From positions 25,238,052 through 25,302,051 of the forward strand of contig CM037783.1 in the NCBI GenBank assembly GCA_021229015.1: a DNA stretch of 64,000 bases. The letters are read 5' to 3'. The position numbers and the translations under genes were made by a program. The notes beneath the pieces are model-generated. The model did not search any database, was not told the origin of the DNA, and worked only from the letters and a program-made list of their open reading frames with translations. This DNA comes from Solen grandis. Taxonomy: Eukaryota; Mollusca; Bivalvia; Adapedonta; Solenidae. Below are positions 10,670 to 21,187 of the stretch, piece by piece (position 1 is the first letter of the stretch; the number at the start of each line of letters is the position of its first letter).

Positions 10670-11828
10670 AGAAGTAATATTTTTTAAATATTGTGAACAT
10701 CTCAAAAGTTTTCCATTGTTGAAGAAGCATTTTAGGACATATATATGATGAAATTTGACAAATATCATATAAAGAGGTGGCATGTAGTTAACCATTTGCT
10801 TAATGTTACAACACATTTTTGTGCAGATTTCGTTGAGAATTGGCTGGTGAAAATTATATTTGATTATAATGTGACTTTGTAATCATATAATAGACACACC
10901 AAACATGTATATTTTGTTCAATGACTATCAATAAAATATAGTTTGATGAGAAAATAATATCTGCATGTGCAAGTTTTGTATTTTTTACACAATATGTCAA
11001 GAATGTGTTCCACTGGTGTAGAGTCACTCACACTGTGTAACATTTCGTTGGCATAAGTTGAAACAAATATAAACATTCAAATGAATGAAATGAAAATGAA
11101 TGAAAAATTTAACACATAAAGTGTCTTAGTTCAGAATCTGATCATGGGACATTTGAGTATTAGAAGTGTTGAAGTAAAATAATGAGCAGATTGAAGAAAA
11201 AAATGAACTGGGGTACCTTTTAAACTGCATGTGACATTAAATTACAAAATGTCTATTGATACTATCACCAGCTAATCAAACTTCTATTTTCATTGAGTCA
11301 TTTTTAATTTGCAGCAAACAGAAATTGAATATAAAATTTAAAAAAAAAAATAGTCTAAAGTTCATTTGTGCACTGGATAACTGATGCTTTGGGAAACTTT
11401 TATGATGGACATGTTGTATAATTAGTATTTTTGCTTTTTGTTATGATGATAATGAAATGGTATATTGTTTAAGTATGACTAGAATATTATTATTGTATAT
11501 TTTTTTTTATATATTTCTCCAATTATTGATGTTATGAAAATATATTATTTAGCTGAGATAAAATAATTCATTTTTATTAAGACTATAATATTGGTAGTTG
11601 CAAAAACCATGACTTTGTATCTTGGGCATGTTGCATAAATATTAATCTGTTGCACTAATTGTGTTGGATAGTTTGTTTATAACATATACTGCATCAATTC
11701 ATTTGTTGGTCTTTTATAATAAAAATTTGTTAATAATATAGAGCTGGTTTTGTTCATCAAAATGCTGCAGTATACCATTTGTTGGACTTGCATAATAAGG
11801 TACAGCAATATATTCATATCAGTGGCAT
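10670..11828. other. AT-rich non-coding stretch
   Basis: No coding or structural signal beyond simple AT richness and short runs of A or T. Nothing is recognised. Confidence 0.5.
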
Positions 11829-11885
11829 TTGATATTATTTGACTTACCATGTGCATTTAAGGCCAACTTGAATTACACCAGCAAA

Positions 11886-12107
11886 ATGAAAGTTGTATCA
11901 TTAATAGTGCTACTTTTTGTTTTTGTTTGCAATTGCTGCAGGAATATAACAGTTTGGCATGTTTATAGCAAATCTTTTATCTTTGAAAATATTACAAGTT
12001 GTAAATTACAACTGCCATATTGTAGTACAATGAAAAGAGAAAGAAACTATCTATCAGGCATTTCTTCAATATTGATTAAATTTCAATACAAAATACCAAA
12101 ATCATAA
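11886..12107 (+). CDS. Short open frame with signal-peptide-like start, doubtful
   Basis: From the ATG at 11886 a 73-residue frame begins MKVVSLIVLLFVFVCNCC, which looks like a signal peptide with a cleavage region near Cys-Cys. It continues with four more cysteines or so and a basic end. No family is recognised, the region is AT-rich, and frames of this length occur by chance, so it may be no gene. An intron-containing exon is also possible. Confidence 0.15.
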   Translation: MKVVSLIVLLFVFVCNCCRNITVWHVYSKSFIFENITSCKLQLPYCSTMKRERNYLSGISSILIKFQYKIPKS

Positions 12108-12390
12108 TAATCCTTTTGCTGTGGTGCATAACTTTCCTTACATAATGTTATATAATGAACAAACACTGATGTTCAGCATTTGCAAAACATTCCTCAATAA
12201 ATGATAAAACCAGATTTGGTTTAAACTTTTCATTTTAAAAACCAATTTTATCTATTGATTTTGGTAGATTCCTGTTCACTGTTCTTGACTTATGTGTCTG
12301 CCTGAGTTTATAACAAGTCAAACGTATCCAGTACTAAAACTGGGAGGCTTAATTAGTTCCCTGTTAGGTGTGCATCATATATACATGCAG

Positions 12391-12563
12391 GGGTAGATCC
12401 AAGACTGACTTATTGTCAGGATAATGTGATTGTGTGCATTATTATGCCAGAATTATCAATGATGTGATAGTGCAGTGTGGCAGCATTATTATTGTCAGAA
12501 ATGGACTTATTTTCTAAATGACTAAAATCTTGTCAGCATGATATTAAACACGACAACAAACAA
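12391..12563 (+). mobile_element. Degenerate SINE body
   Basis: The phrases 'tgtcaggataatgtgatt', 'gtgatagtgcagtgtggcag' and 'aaatgactaaaat' followed by a 'acaacaaacaaac' tail match the 3' body of the SINEs at 56661-56960 and 60118-60266. The tRNA-like head is missing. Confidence 0.65.
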
Positions 12564-12726
12564 ACTGAAGCTCAGAAAATTTAAGTTACTCTTAAGTTTA
12601 TGTTGGACATACGGATATATTCATATTCACTTCATAATGTTTGAAATATTAATCTCAATCTACACAAATCTAGGTAAGATAAATTTAGTTCAATGTTAAC
12701 AAATAACAACTCCTATTAATAATTTC

Positions 12727-12778
12727 AGTTTTTCCTATATTAGCCTATGTTAAATCAAGTGACCCCGGGGGTGGGGCC
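12727..12778 (-). repeat. Inverted fragment of the 166-bp array unit
   Basis: Tttttcctatattagcctatgttaaatcaagtgacccc is the reverse complement of the unit that makes up the array at 12992-14592 (ggggtcacttgatttaacataggctaatataggaaaaa). A copy facing the opposite way beside a forward array suggests a second element in reverse orientation or an inversion. Confidence 0.75.
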
Positions 12779-12954
12779 AACTGGTCCAACCAGGAACCAT
12801 CAAGAGGATTAGTATAAGTTGTAAGAACTTGTTCCCCAATCGACGTAAAATAAATAAGTTTTAAGTCTAAAACAAACCAATCCTTATCATATCTGTGATA
12901 ATGCTGTGCTAGTTAGTATGCTCTAGTTGGCAAAAAAAAAAGAGCAATGGTTAT

Positions 12955-12991
12955 CAGGTGAGCGATTAAGGGCCATCATGGCCCTCTTGTT
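12955..12991 (+). mobile_element. Helentron-derived element 3' end, copy 1
   Basis: Caggtgagcgatta + agggccatcatggccct (perfect 17-bp palindrome, 12969-12985) + cttgtt. The same signature ends the elements at 14629 and 18096. A hairpin a few bases from the end is the expected 3' terminus of Helitron-type elements. Here it is followed directly by more array sequence. Confidence 0.78.
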
Positions 12992-14592
12992 GGTATGTAG
13001 CATGATCTTATGACTCTCTACCAAGATTGTTCAAATTATGGCCCTGGGGTCAAAATTGACCCCGCCCCAGGGGTCACTTGATTTAACAGAGGCTAATATA
13101 GGAAAAACTTGAAAAAATCTTCTTCTCCGAAACCACAAGGCCTAGCCTTTTGATTTATGGTATGTAGCATGATCTTTAGACTCTCTACCAAGATTGTTCA
13201 AATCATGGCCCTTGGGTCAAATTTGGCCCCACCAAAGGGGTCACCTGATTTTACATAGGCTTATAAAGGAAAAATTTGAAAAAATCTTCTTCTCAGAAAC
13301 CACAAGGCCTGGAGTTTAGATATTTGGTATGTAGCATGATCTTATGACTTTCTACCAAGATTGTAAAAATTATGACCCTGGGGTCAAAATTGACCCCACC
13401 CCATGGGTCACTTGATTTAACATAGGCTAATATAGGAAAAACTTGAAAAATCTTCTTCTCAGAAACCACAAGGCCTGGGGTTTAGACATTTGGTGTGTAG
13501 CATTGTCTGGTGGATCTCTACCAAGTTTGTTCAAATCATGACCCTGGTGTCAAAATTGGCCCCACCCCAGGGGTCACTTGATTTAACATAGGCTAATATA
13601 GGAAAAACTTGAAAAATCTTCTTCTCAGAAACCACAAGGCCTAGGGTTTAGATATTTGGTGTGCAGCATTGTCTAGTAGATCACAACCAAGTTTGTTCAA
13701 ATCATGGCCCTGGGGTCATATTTTGCCTGGCCCCAGGGGTCACTTGATTTAACATATGCTAATATAGGAAAAAACTTTAAAAAATCTTCTTCTCAGAAAC
13801 CATAAGGCCTGGAGTTTAGATATTTGGTATGTAGCCTTGTCTACTGGGTCTCTACAATGTTTTTACAAATCATGACCATTGGGTCAAATTTGGCCCCACC
13901 AAAGGGGTCCCTGATTTTACATAGGCTAATATAGGAAAAAACTTGAAAAATCTTCTCAGAAACCACAAGGCCTGGTGTTTAGATATTTGGTGTGTAGCAT
14001 TGTCTAGTGGATCTCTTCTACGTTTGTTCAAATTATGGCCCTGGGGTCAAAGTTGGCCCCACCCCAGGGGTCACTTGATTTAACATAGACTAATATAGGA
14101 GAAACCTGAAAAATCTTCTTCTCAGAAATCACAAAGCCTGGAGTTTAGATATTTGGTATGTGACATGGGCCTAGACCTCTACCAAGTTTGTTCAAATCAT
14201 GAATCATGCATTGTCTAGTGGATCTATATTTAGTTTGTTCAAATCATGACCCTTGGGTCGAATTTGGCCCCGCCATTGGGGTCACCTGATTTTACATAGG
14301 CTAATATAGAAATACTTGAAAATTCTTCTTTTTAGGAAACTAGAAAACACATGGCCTGGCGTATAGATATTTGGTGAAAATTGGCCCGCCCCAGGGATCA
14401 CTGGATTTTACATAGACTTATTTTGGAAAAAAGCTAGAAAAATTTCTTCTCAAAAACCACAAGGTCTGGAGTTTAGATATTTGGTATGTAACATGGGCTA
14501 ATAGACCTCTACCCAGTTTGTTCAAATCATGACCCTGGGGTCAAAATTGGCTCTGCCCCAGGGGTCACTTGATTTTACATAGCCTAATGATA
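12992..14592 (+). repeat. 166-bp tandem array of Helentron-derived element
   Basis: The unit contains 'tcttcttctcagaaaccacaaggcctggagtttagatatttggtatgtagc' and 'ccctggggtcaaaattg(a/g)ccccacccc'. Starts of tcttcttctc at about 13118, 13285, 13451, 13617 and 13785 give a period of 166-168; later units are shortened or rearranged. There are about ten units. Each contains a G/C-rich imperfect palindrome (ccctggggtca...ccaggggtca). Non-coding. Confidence 0.9.
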
Positions 14593-14593
14593 T

Positions 14594-14629
14594 CAGGTGA
14601 GCGATCCAGGGCCATCATGGCCTCTTGTT
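14594..14629 (+). mobile_element. Helentron-derived element 3' end, copy 2
   Basis: Caggtgagcgatccagggccatcatggcctcttgtt ends the array. It differs from the other two copies by loss of one C in the right arm of the palindrome (14608-14623). It is followed by T-rich sequence. Confidence 0.78.
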
Positions 14630-14804
14630 CTTTTTGCCTCAGTTCTTGCTGTCCTAAAAGTTTCATAGTCTAATGGTCTTTTTTATCCTTAAGTCTTTTC
14701 TTTAGTCATGTCGTAGAAATGTGTGAAGTTTTTGTCTATGTCATTTTCTGTTATGTCATAGTGAAGTTTCATTTCAGCCATTTCTGTAAATTGTTTCCAT
14801 TTTT
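14630..14804. other. Spacer between two Helentron-derived elements
   Basis: AT-rich unique sequence with no gene. It separates the 3' end at 14629 from the 5' hairpin at 14805, so two elements of the same family and orientation lie 175 bp apart. Confidence 0.5.
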
Positions 14805-14838
14805 AGCTCACATGAGCACAACGTGCTCAAGGTGAGCT
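14805..14838. promoter_or_regulatory. 5'-terminal nested hairpin of the Helentron-derived element
   Basis: Two stacked stems, 7 bp (agctcac/gtgagct) and 6 bp (gagcac/gtgctc), with a 3-nt apical loop. This subterminal inverted structure is presumably recognised by the Rep protein; that role is inferred. Confidence 0.7.
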
Positions 14839-14998
14839 TTTCTGATCGCCTTTTGTCCGGCGTCCGTCGTCCGTCGTCCGTGCGTGCGTGCGTCCGTGCG
14901 TCCGGCGTCAACAATTGCTTCAAACAACATCTCCTCCTAAACGGCTTGGCCAATTTGAAAAATATTTTGCAGGAATGTTCCTTGGATGAAGCTCTACT

Positions 14999-15011
14999 AA
15001 AGTTGTATAAA
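14999..15011. repeat. Target-site duplication, left copy
   Basis: AAAGTTGTATAAA, identical to 16909-16921, directly flanks the LINE insertion. Joining the two sides at one copy restores continuous sequence of the host repeat (ctactaaagttgtataaatggttctgg). Confidence 0.9.
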
Positions 15012-15359
15012 ACATTAAAGATAAAACAATCAAAAAACATAAAAGGCATTATTATAGATGGAGAAGAATATAAAATCTCTCAATTTGCTGATGATACTTC
15101 CCTTTTTATGGATGGATCTGAACAATCGTTAAAATATGCATTAAAGGTTTTAACTGATTTTTCCCGTTTTTCAGGACTAAAAGTTAACTTTGATAAAACT
15201 CAACTAATTTGGATAGGATCATTAAAATACAGTACTAAGTCCATAAAAACAAAATGGAAATTAACATGGGGGGAAACACATTTTAGAGTCCTTGGAATAA
15301 ATTTTGATGTAAATCTTGATAAAATATTAGAAATAAATTCTAACGAGAAATTAAATTAA
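15012..15359 (+). pseudogene. LINE reverse transcriptase fragment with FADD box
   Basis: Reads KIKQSKNIKGIIIDG, then ISQFADDTSLFMDGSEQSL with the catalytic Asp pair of the palm (FADD, 15084-15095), then FSGLKVNFDKTQLIWIGS and FRVLGINFDVNL. These are typical of L1/Tx1-clade reverse transcriptases. Apparent open frame upstream of 15012 belongs to the host repeat, so no start codon is real here. Confidence 0.88.
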
Positions 15360-15361
15360 AA

Positions 15362-16395
15362 AATTCAATAGTATACTGGAAGAGACGTAAACTTACACCA
15401 ATAGGCAGAATTACTGTTGTAAAATCTTTGTTATTGCCATTATTGTTTCATTAATCTGCCAACTCCAGATAAATGATAAAAAACATAAGTGATCTTATGT
15501 ATAATTTTGTATGGGATGGAAAGTCAAGAATAAAACATGATGTATTTGTTAAAAACTATGAAGAAGGTGGACTTAGAATGGTTGATATAGATAGCTATAT
15601 TCATAGATTAAAAATCAAATGGTTAAAACAATATATTGTGAATTCAGTGGTAAATGTTTTAAACTAATTAACACACAATTGGATCTGCACAAAATCTTTA
15701 ACTTCGGGGGATTGTATTGTGAACTTGCTATGAAAAAAATTAAAAATGCTTTCTGGAATGACGTATTGAAGGCTTATACTATATTTATTAAAAAGTATTA
15801 TATTAAGAACACAGAAGATCTCTTGAATATGCCAGATGGTGATATTTGTTAAAGATATCGTAGATATTAATGGCAATTTTTTAAATAGGGAGGTACTAGA
15901 AAATAAATATAGAATAAAAATTGATTTTTTACAATATCATTCTCTTACTACTGGAATAAAACATTTTATCAATAAAAGTAATATTCCTATGATATTAAAC
16001 AAGAGTATCTATATTATCCATGTATTAACTGTTACATTAAATTTATTGTTATGAATGATAAGTCAAAATATGAGATTTTGATTAAAAATGAAACTGTACC
16101 TATTTCTCATCTAAAATGGAATCTTATTTTCACTGATGTTGACTTAAATTGGAATGAAATTAATAGCTATGTATTTAGATGTACAAAAGATACATATATA
16201 CAATGGTTTCAAACTAGAATTATACATAGAATTTTAGCAACTAATTCATTGTTATATAAAATGAAAATTGTGTCCAGTAATTCATGTACCTTTTGTCATA
16301 ATCATGAGGAAAACATTATGCACATTTTTTGTGAATGTTGTTTTATTAAACCTTTGTTATATTACATAAATGATATTTTAAAAGTAACAAATTAG
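15362..16395 (+). pseudogene. LINE ORF2 C-terminal part with zinc-binding segment
   Basis: Continues in broken frames: TPIGRITVVKSLLLPLL (about 15397-15450), MYNFVWDGKSRIKHDV, GGLRMVDIDSYIHRLKIKWL and, in 16051-16395, YIQWFQTRIIHRILATNS followed by CTFCHNHEENIMHIFCEC. The last has the C-x2-C...H...C spacing of the zf-RVT segment that closes many L1/Tx1-like ORF2 proteins. Frameshifts at about 15440, 15660, 15845 and 16040 and a stop at 16393. Confidence 0.82.
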
Positions 16396-16888
16396 AAAAG
16401 AAGATTAACAATAAATTAATTATTTTAGGCTCAGAAGATAGTACAAATGAATATGATATTTTGTTTTTAGAATTTAAAAGATACATATATTTATTGCAAA
16501 AGGAAAAAAATCACCCCCACCAACATAGGACTGAAATTAAGTTTTAAATTGCATATAGCATTTATAAGGAGGTATTATCTGACAATTCAAAGCCCAAAAA
16601 TTGGTCAATTATACAACTATTTATTAATTTATAATTGCTATGTACCTGTATTTGTGTTTTATTTTCCTAACAAATTCTAATAAGTATGAAGTGGTTATTT
16701 GTTTATATTACAACATGTCAAAACTATACAATACAAAAAAATCAAACTTTTATTAAATTAAAAGTGATAATATATATGTATATATTACTGTCATTATTAT
16801 CTAAATATATATATGTATTTTTGAAATGTAAGGTGGCTGCAGGTGGTTCCCGACCTGCTGACACCTATGACGGGGATAATAAAAGTTT

Positions 16889-16908
16889 GAAAAAAAAAAA
16901 AAAAAAAA
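16889..16908. other. LINE poly(A) tail
   Basis: About twenty consecutive A follow 'gataataaaagtttg', immediately before the right target-site duplication. Confidence 0.85.
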
Positions 16909-16921
16909 AAAGTTGTATAAA
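16909..16921. repeat. Target-site duplication, right copy
   Basis: AAAGTTGTATAAA, perfect match to 14999-15011. After it the host element resumes with tggttctggtccatcgcataattaggtcacaggagct. Confidence 0.9.
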
Positions 16922-16959
16922 TGGTTCTGGTCCATCGCATAATTAGGTCACAGGAGCTA

Positions 16960-18059
16960 AAAATAGATTTAAAAATGAAAATTTAAAAAATTTCTTCTCT
17001 GAAACCACAAGGCCTAACCTTTTGATTTTTGGTATGTAGCATGATCTTATGACTCTCTACCAGGATTGTACAAATTATGACCCTGGGGTCAAAATTGGCC
17101 CCGCCCCAGGGGTCACTTGATTTCACATAGGCTAATATAGGAAAAACTTGAAAAAATCTTCTCCGAAACCACAAGGCCTAACCTTTTGATTTTTGGTATG
17201 TAGCATCATCTTATGGGCCACTACAAGATTGTACAAATCATAGCCCTATGGTGATAAATGACCCGCACCAGGGGTCACTTATTTTACATAGAGTTATATA
17301 GAAAAATCTTATAAAAAATCTTCTTCTATGAATCCATAAGGCCTAGAGCTTAGATATTTGGTATGTAGCATCATCTTATGGGCCACTACCAAGATTGTAC
17401 AAATCATAGCCAATGGTGATAAATGACCCGCCCAGGGTCACTTGTTTTACATAGAGTTATATAGGAAAATCTTAAAAATCTTCTTCTATGAATCCATAAG
17501 GCCTAGAGCTTAGATATTTGGTATGAAGCATCATCTTATGGGCCACTACCAAGATTGTAAAATCATAGCCTATGGTGATAAATGACCCCGCACCAGGGGT
17601 CACTTGTTTTACATAAAGTTAATAGGAAAATCTTAAAAAATCTTCTTCTATGAATCATAAGGCTAGAGCTTAGATTTTTGGTATGTAGCATCACTCTAAT
17701 GGGCCTCTACCAAGATTGTACAAATCATTGCCCTCTGGTGATAAATGTCCCCACCCCAGGGGTCACTTGTTTTACATAGAGTTAAATAGGAAAATCTTAA
17801 AAATCTTCTCTATGAATCAATAAGGCCTAGAGCTAAGATTTTTGGTATGTAGTAGCATCTAATGGTTCATTACAAAGATTTTCAAAGTCTTGGCCCTACG
17901 GTGATAAATGACCCTGCGCCCAAGTCTTCTCTGAAACCATATGGCCCATTGCTTAGATATTTGGTGTGTAGTATTGTCAGGGGTAAAATGTTTTAGATTA
18001 AGTTATATCAGAATCCTTGTCTGTTTAAAAACCTTGACATCAGTTGAAGCAATGGTACT
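16960..18059 (+). repeat. 160-166-bp tandem array, two subfamilies
   Basis: The first units match the 12992-14592 array (ccctggggtcaaaattggccccgccccaggggtca). From about 17200 the units switch to a variant (cttcttctatgaatccataaggcctagagcttagatat, tggtgataaatgacccc). Starts of tcttct at 17319, 17479, 17641 and 17804 give periods of 160-163. Variants are grouped rather than mixed, suggesting local unit amplification. Confidence 0.88.
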
Positions 18060-18096
18060 CAGGTGAGCGATTCAGGGCCATCATGGCCCTCTTGTT
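18060..18096 (+). mobile_element. Helentron-derived element 3' end, copy 3
   Basis: Caggtgagcgattc followed by the perfect palindrome agggccatcatggccct (18074-18090) and cttgtt. Same terminus as at 12991 and 14629. Confidence 0.8.
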
Positions 18097-18149
18097 TTTA
18101 TCATAGCTTTGTTAAGGTTCCATTTTCTCTTTTTTTTTCTTTTTTTTTT

Positions 18150-18890
18150 TAAGTTCGGTTTTAAATTGGATTTTAAGTTTGATTGGCAGATGATCACTAC
18201 CCATAGAGTTGTCAATGACATAGAATTCTGAGTGGGGTTGGAATTAAGCTGGAATAATGGTTAAATCTACTGCACTATCTTTATTTCCATGGGAAGTTGC
18301 ATTAGGGTAATTTGTTCATCATTTATTACATTTAGGTTCTTAGAGTGTAATAGATCTAGGAGGTGGTCAGCCTCGCCGTCGCACCTGAAGTCTCCTATGG
18401 GGTTTCCATATGATGTTTTAAGTTAAAATCTCCCATAATAATGCTATTATTGCCTATTTTTTTTAAATATTCTATCATAGTTTTGTTTTTTGTTATATTT
18501 GGTGAGGGGGACATATACATTGTATATTTCAATGTTTTCATTCTGGCCATATAACCTGATTCCAAATATTCTATATCGCAGTTTGATACAATTTTTCTTT
18601 CTGTGAGTTGAAGACCTGTTCGGACATATATACAGACTCCCCCCACCCTCCCTCCACTTGTGCAGTTTGGTCTGGGTGTATTGATGGGGGCTTGATAACC
18701 TTTGAGTCTTGGAGCATTTTGGTTGGGGTGAAGTTTTGTTTCTTGTATGCATATTATGTCTATTATACGGTCTATATTATTAAGTTAATGTTGAAGCTCA
18801 AAAGTTTTTTTGCTGTTATTGTCAGTTTTAAAAGAATTTGCATTCCAGGATATGACGACGAGGCTGGATTCATTATTTTGTTGTTGGCTT
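18150..18890 (-). pseudogene. Non-LTR endonuclease (EEP) domain, ORF2 start
   Basis: On the minus strand one frame reads VISWNANSF, an in-frame stop, then IIDIICIQETKLHPNQNA with the catalytic Glu, then VGGVCIYVRTGLQL, then NNSIIMGDFNLKHH (catalytic Asp and Asn) and, after a frame change, MGSDHLPIKLKIQF with the catalytic His. This order is the full endonuclease domain that nicks the target in LINE retrotransposition. The stop between the first two motifs and later indels inactivate it. Confidence 0.84.
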
Positions 18891-19199
18891 GTGGCCGCCA
18901 TAATCAATATGATTTATTTATGTGGTGTGAATGTCAGGAGTTTTAACCTTTCGTTGTGAGATTAGTACCGGAATGGGTGGAGAGGGCCTTGAAGAAGCTG
19001 GAAATGTCCTGGGAATGGGGGAGGTTGGGGTCCATTCCAGAAGGGGGGTGGTGGGGGTCTTTGTAGTAGAGGTCGTTTGTGCTGCTTTTTCCAGTATCGG
19101 GGGGGGGGGGGGGTCCCTGGTGTAATGAGGGTCTGTGGGTATTGCCTTTAGATTTATTGTTTGGCTGTTATCTAGGTCTGTTGTTGTTTGTTCCTGTAC

Positions 19200-20079
19200 T
19201 GATGGTGTGTTGGTATTTTGAGTTAATTCATTTGGCAGTATTTCTATGATTTCTGCTTCTGTTTTTCATATTAATGATTTGGCTAGAGTTTGGACATTAA
19301 GTGTCTTTTATTTTATTGTTTATCCTTTATATGCGGCGCTGTGATTTCCCTTGCAATTGGCACATAGTTTATTGTTTCGGTGGGTACACTGGGCATGTGT
19401 GTGGGGTCCTGCGCAATGAGGACACGTGGTTTTGAATTTAATAGTTCCTTAGTAAGACTGTCAATGTTTTTGTTCTGCGGGATTGTTATTATTCTTTTGG
19501 CTTTAGTTGTGTTTTCCTGTGTGATGTTTAAGTCTATGTTATTGCTATATCGGAAGTTCTTAGCCTGTGTGACTTAGCCTAAACCTTTTTTGCCTTTACT
19601 CGCTAGGGGTTTGATTAAGTGGGGTCCAATCGTTCTGGTAAGTTTTTCAGCTATGTTGTGCCTTAGTGACAATGAGATGATTGCCACAGTTATTGTCACC
19701 CACAGTGGTTGAAATTGTTTTTTTTGTTTTGTTGTAGGGGTTGAGTGGCCTGTGTTGGTGTCGTCGGGGTTTTCTATGTGGGGTATAGCCGAGGGTGGGT
19801 TTGAGGCGATATCATCTCCTTCTGAATGATTGGTTGATTGGTTGGTGTGGAAATTAAACCTTCCACTATCTGGAAGTAGGGTGGGATGTTGGAATTGGGA
19901 TTTAGAGGGTTCTCATTCTGCACTTCTGTGACCACTTCTAATCTTACAGGTGTTGCAAAGAGCTCCTCTTCATCTGACTGATAGCTCTCATCTATGACTT
20001 GACGTTTACATAGAGGCGACCCATTGTCGCTGCTTAAGCTACTGTCGCTGAGTGCGGACCAGTTTTTTTTTGCAACCAT
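19200..20079 (-). pseudogene. ORF1 (gag-like) of the Jockey-like element, with zinc knuckles
   Basis: The minus-strand ATG at 20077-20079 opens 101 residues of a polar Ser/Glu-rich N-terminus (LSDSSLSSDNGSPL, YQSDEEELF). Further on (19424 down to 19330) another frame gives CPHCAGPHTHAQC and CANCKGNHSAAYKG: a C-x2-C-x4-H-x4-C knuckle followed by the variant C-A-N-C-x2-N-H form typical of Jockey/CR1-type gag proteins. ORF1 proteins bind the element RNA. The frame is broken between the two parts. Confidence 0.75.
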
Positions 20080-20100
20080 TTGGTTTGGGGTGGATGAATT

Positions 20101-21187
20101 GGGTCAGAAATTAACAGTTTATGGGTATTCTTAGTGTGTTTGCACTGAGAACTGGGTTCAACTCCCAGGAGACTGTTTTTTGACCTAATTTGATCTTAAG
20201 AATTGGGATAAAGTTTGATTTACAGCACTTGACCTACTTTCTGATTTTGATATAGATGTTTTGATTGGACGTTGATAAATTGCAACGGTCCAATTAAGGG
20301 ATATGGCAATATACAATTTTTAGAAATGTGAGCAAATTGTTAAAGTTATATTTGTTTATTTAGAAATATGAGAGCTATTGGTATGAATGAAGTGGGTGGA
20401 TAAGAGATAAAAATAATGCAAAAGAGAATAGAATAAATGGGGTTGGGATGGATGTATTAATTTAGAGTATAGAAATTAACAGACTAGGCAGAAGAATGTG
20501 GGGAGGAAATGGAGATATATCTATTAAAAAATGCATAGAAAAAGAAATAAGTAAAAAAAAGACCTTGTCTTAGATCTTGTTCACCACAGCAGGATGAGTT
20601 ATTATAAGAATTTTTTTTTTGCCAATACAATATCTAGAAACAATTATGTGAAATCGAAAAACTTTAGAAAAGATCGAAAGGTATTAAACATTTGCTCAAC
20701 ATATCTAATTTCATAAAACTGTAAGTACATGCTAATGACACCCTGTTTGAAGTTGCTAGAATGAATGAGTTTGTAACCAAGTGCAAATCAAGATGGAGGT
20801 GACCATATTGTTCAAGGTATCTGTACACAGTTTAACACCGAAATGATATATGATAATATTTTAAAAATAAGGCTCGACTCATCTGTACTGATATTACCCT
20901 ATTGTATATCAAGATCTCTTTTTAACACAAGTTAATGAGGGAGGTTGGAAACGTACCGAAAATAGTGCATTTATGTGCCTGTGTTCACCAACAATATAGT
21001 AACAACGGCAACATGGCTTTTTCAAAAGTAAACTTCAAGTTACATTAACTGATATATTATCATTTTGAGTTATCCTGTTAACTTGCCAACCTTTTTATGG
21101 TAGGTACATGGGCTTGTATATTTGCAATGTAGTTAGTAACATAGATTTTAAGCGTCTACCGATTCTGCAGCAACTTGCTGTTTCAAA
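20101..21187. other. Non-coding, nothing recognised
   Basis: AT-rich. A short imperfect inverted repeat (ttgattggacgtt / aacggtccaattaa, 20262-20297) is the only structure noticed. Confidence 0.45.

Larger units (their letters stand above)
15012..16908 (+). mobile_element. 5'-truncated L1/Tx1-like LINE inserted in a Helentron-derived element
   Basis: The insertion starts inside the reverse transcriptase and ends in about 20 A, flanked by a perfect 13-bp duplication, as expected for target-primed reverse transcription with 5' truncation. It is split over several frames by small indels. It carries the RT active site, the region after it, and a C-terminal Cys/His segment, so it retains roughly the last third of ORF2 and the 3' UTR (16396-16888). 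It is AT-richer than its surroundings. Confidence 0.9.
14805..18096 (+). mobile_element. Helentron-derived non-autonomous element, complete but split by a LINE
   Basis: The 5' end is a nested hairpin: agctcac (14805-14811) pairs with gtgagct (14832-14838), enclosing gagcac/gtgctc. It is followed by 'tccgtcgtccgtgcg'. The array of 160-166 bp units fills 16960-18000. The 3' end is caggtgagcgattc + agggccatcatggccct (18074-18090) + cttgtt. Without the inserted LINE the element would be about 1.4 kb. It lies in T-rich flanks (ttttt before, tttat after), fitting a Helentron preference for T-rich targets. No protein of its own. Confidence 0.82.
18110..20100 (-). mobile_element. Jockey-like non-LTR retrotransposon, 5' portion only, reverse strand
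   Basis: Reading the minus strand there is an ORF1-like region with zinc knuckles (20079 down to about 19200) followed by an endonuclease domain (18890 to about 18150), then an A-rich run (plus-strand T tract 18131-18150) and the neighbouring element. No reverse transcriptase follows. Most non-LTR copies keep the 3' end; this one keeps the 5' end, so the 3' part was deleted, lies elsewhere, or the copy was prematurely polyadenylated. Frames are broken by indels. Confidence 0.78.

Noticed and set aside
12992..14592. CRISPR array
   Set aside because: Units of 166 bp repeat over their whole length with no unique spacers, in a eukaryotic context; it is a transposon-internal tandem array.
14823..15359. 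178-residue frame as one gene
   Set aside because: It is a chance fusion of Helentron-derived repeat (to 15011) and LINE reverse transcriptase (from 15012), shown by the target-site duplication.
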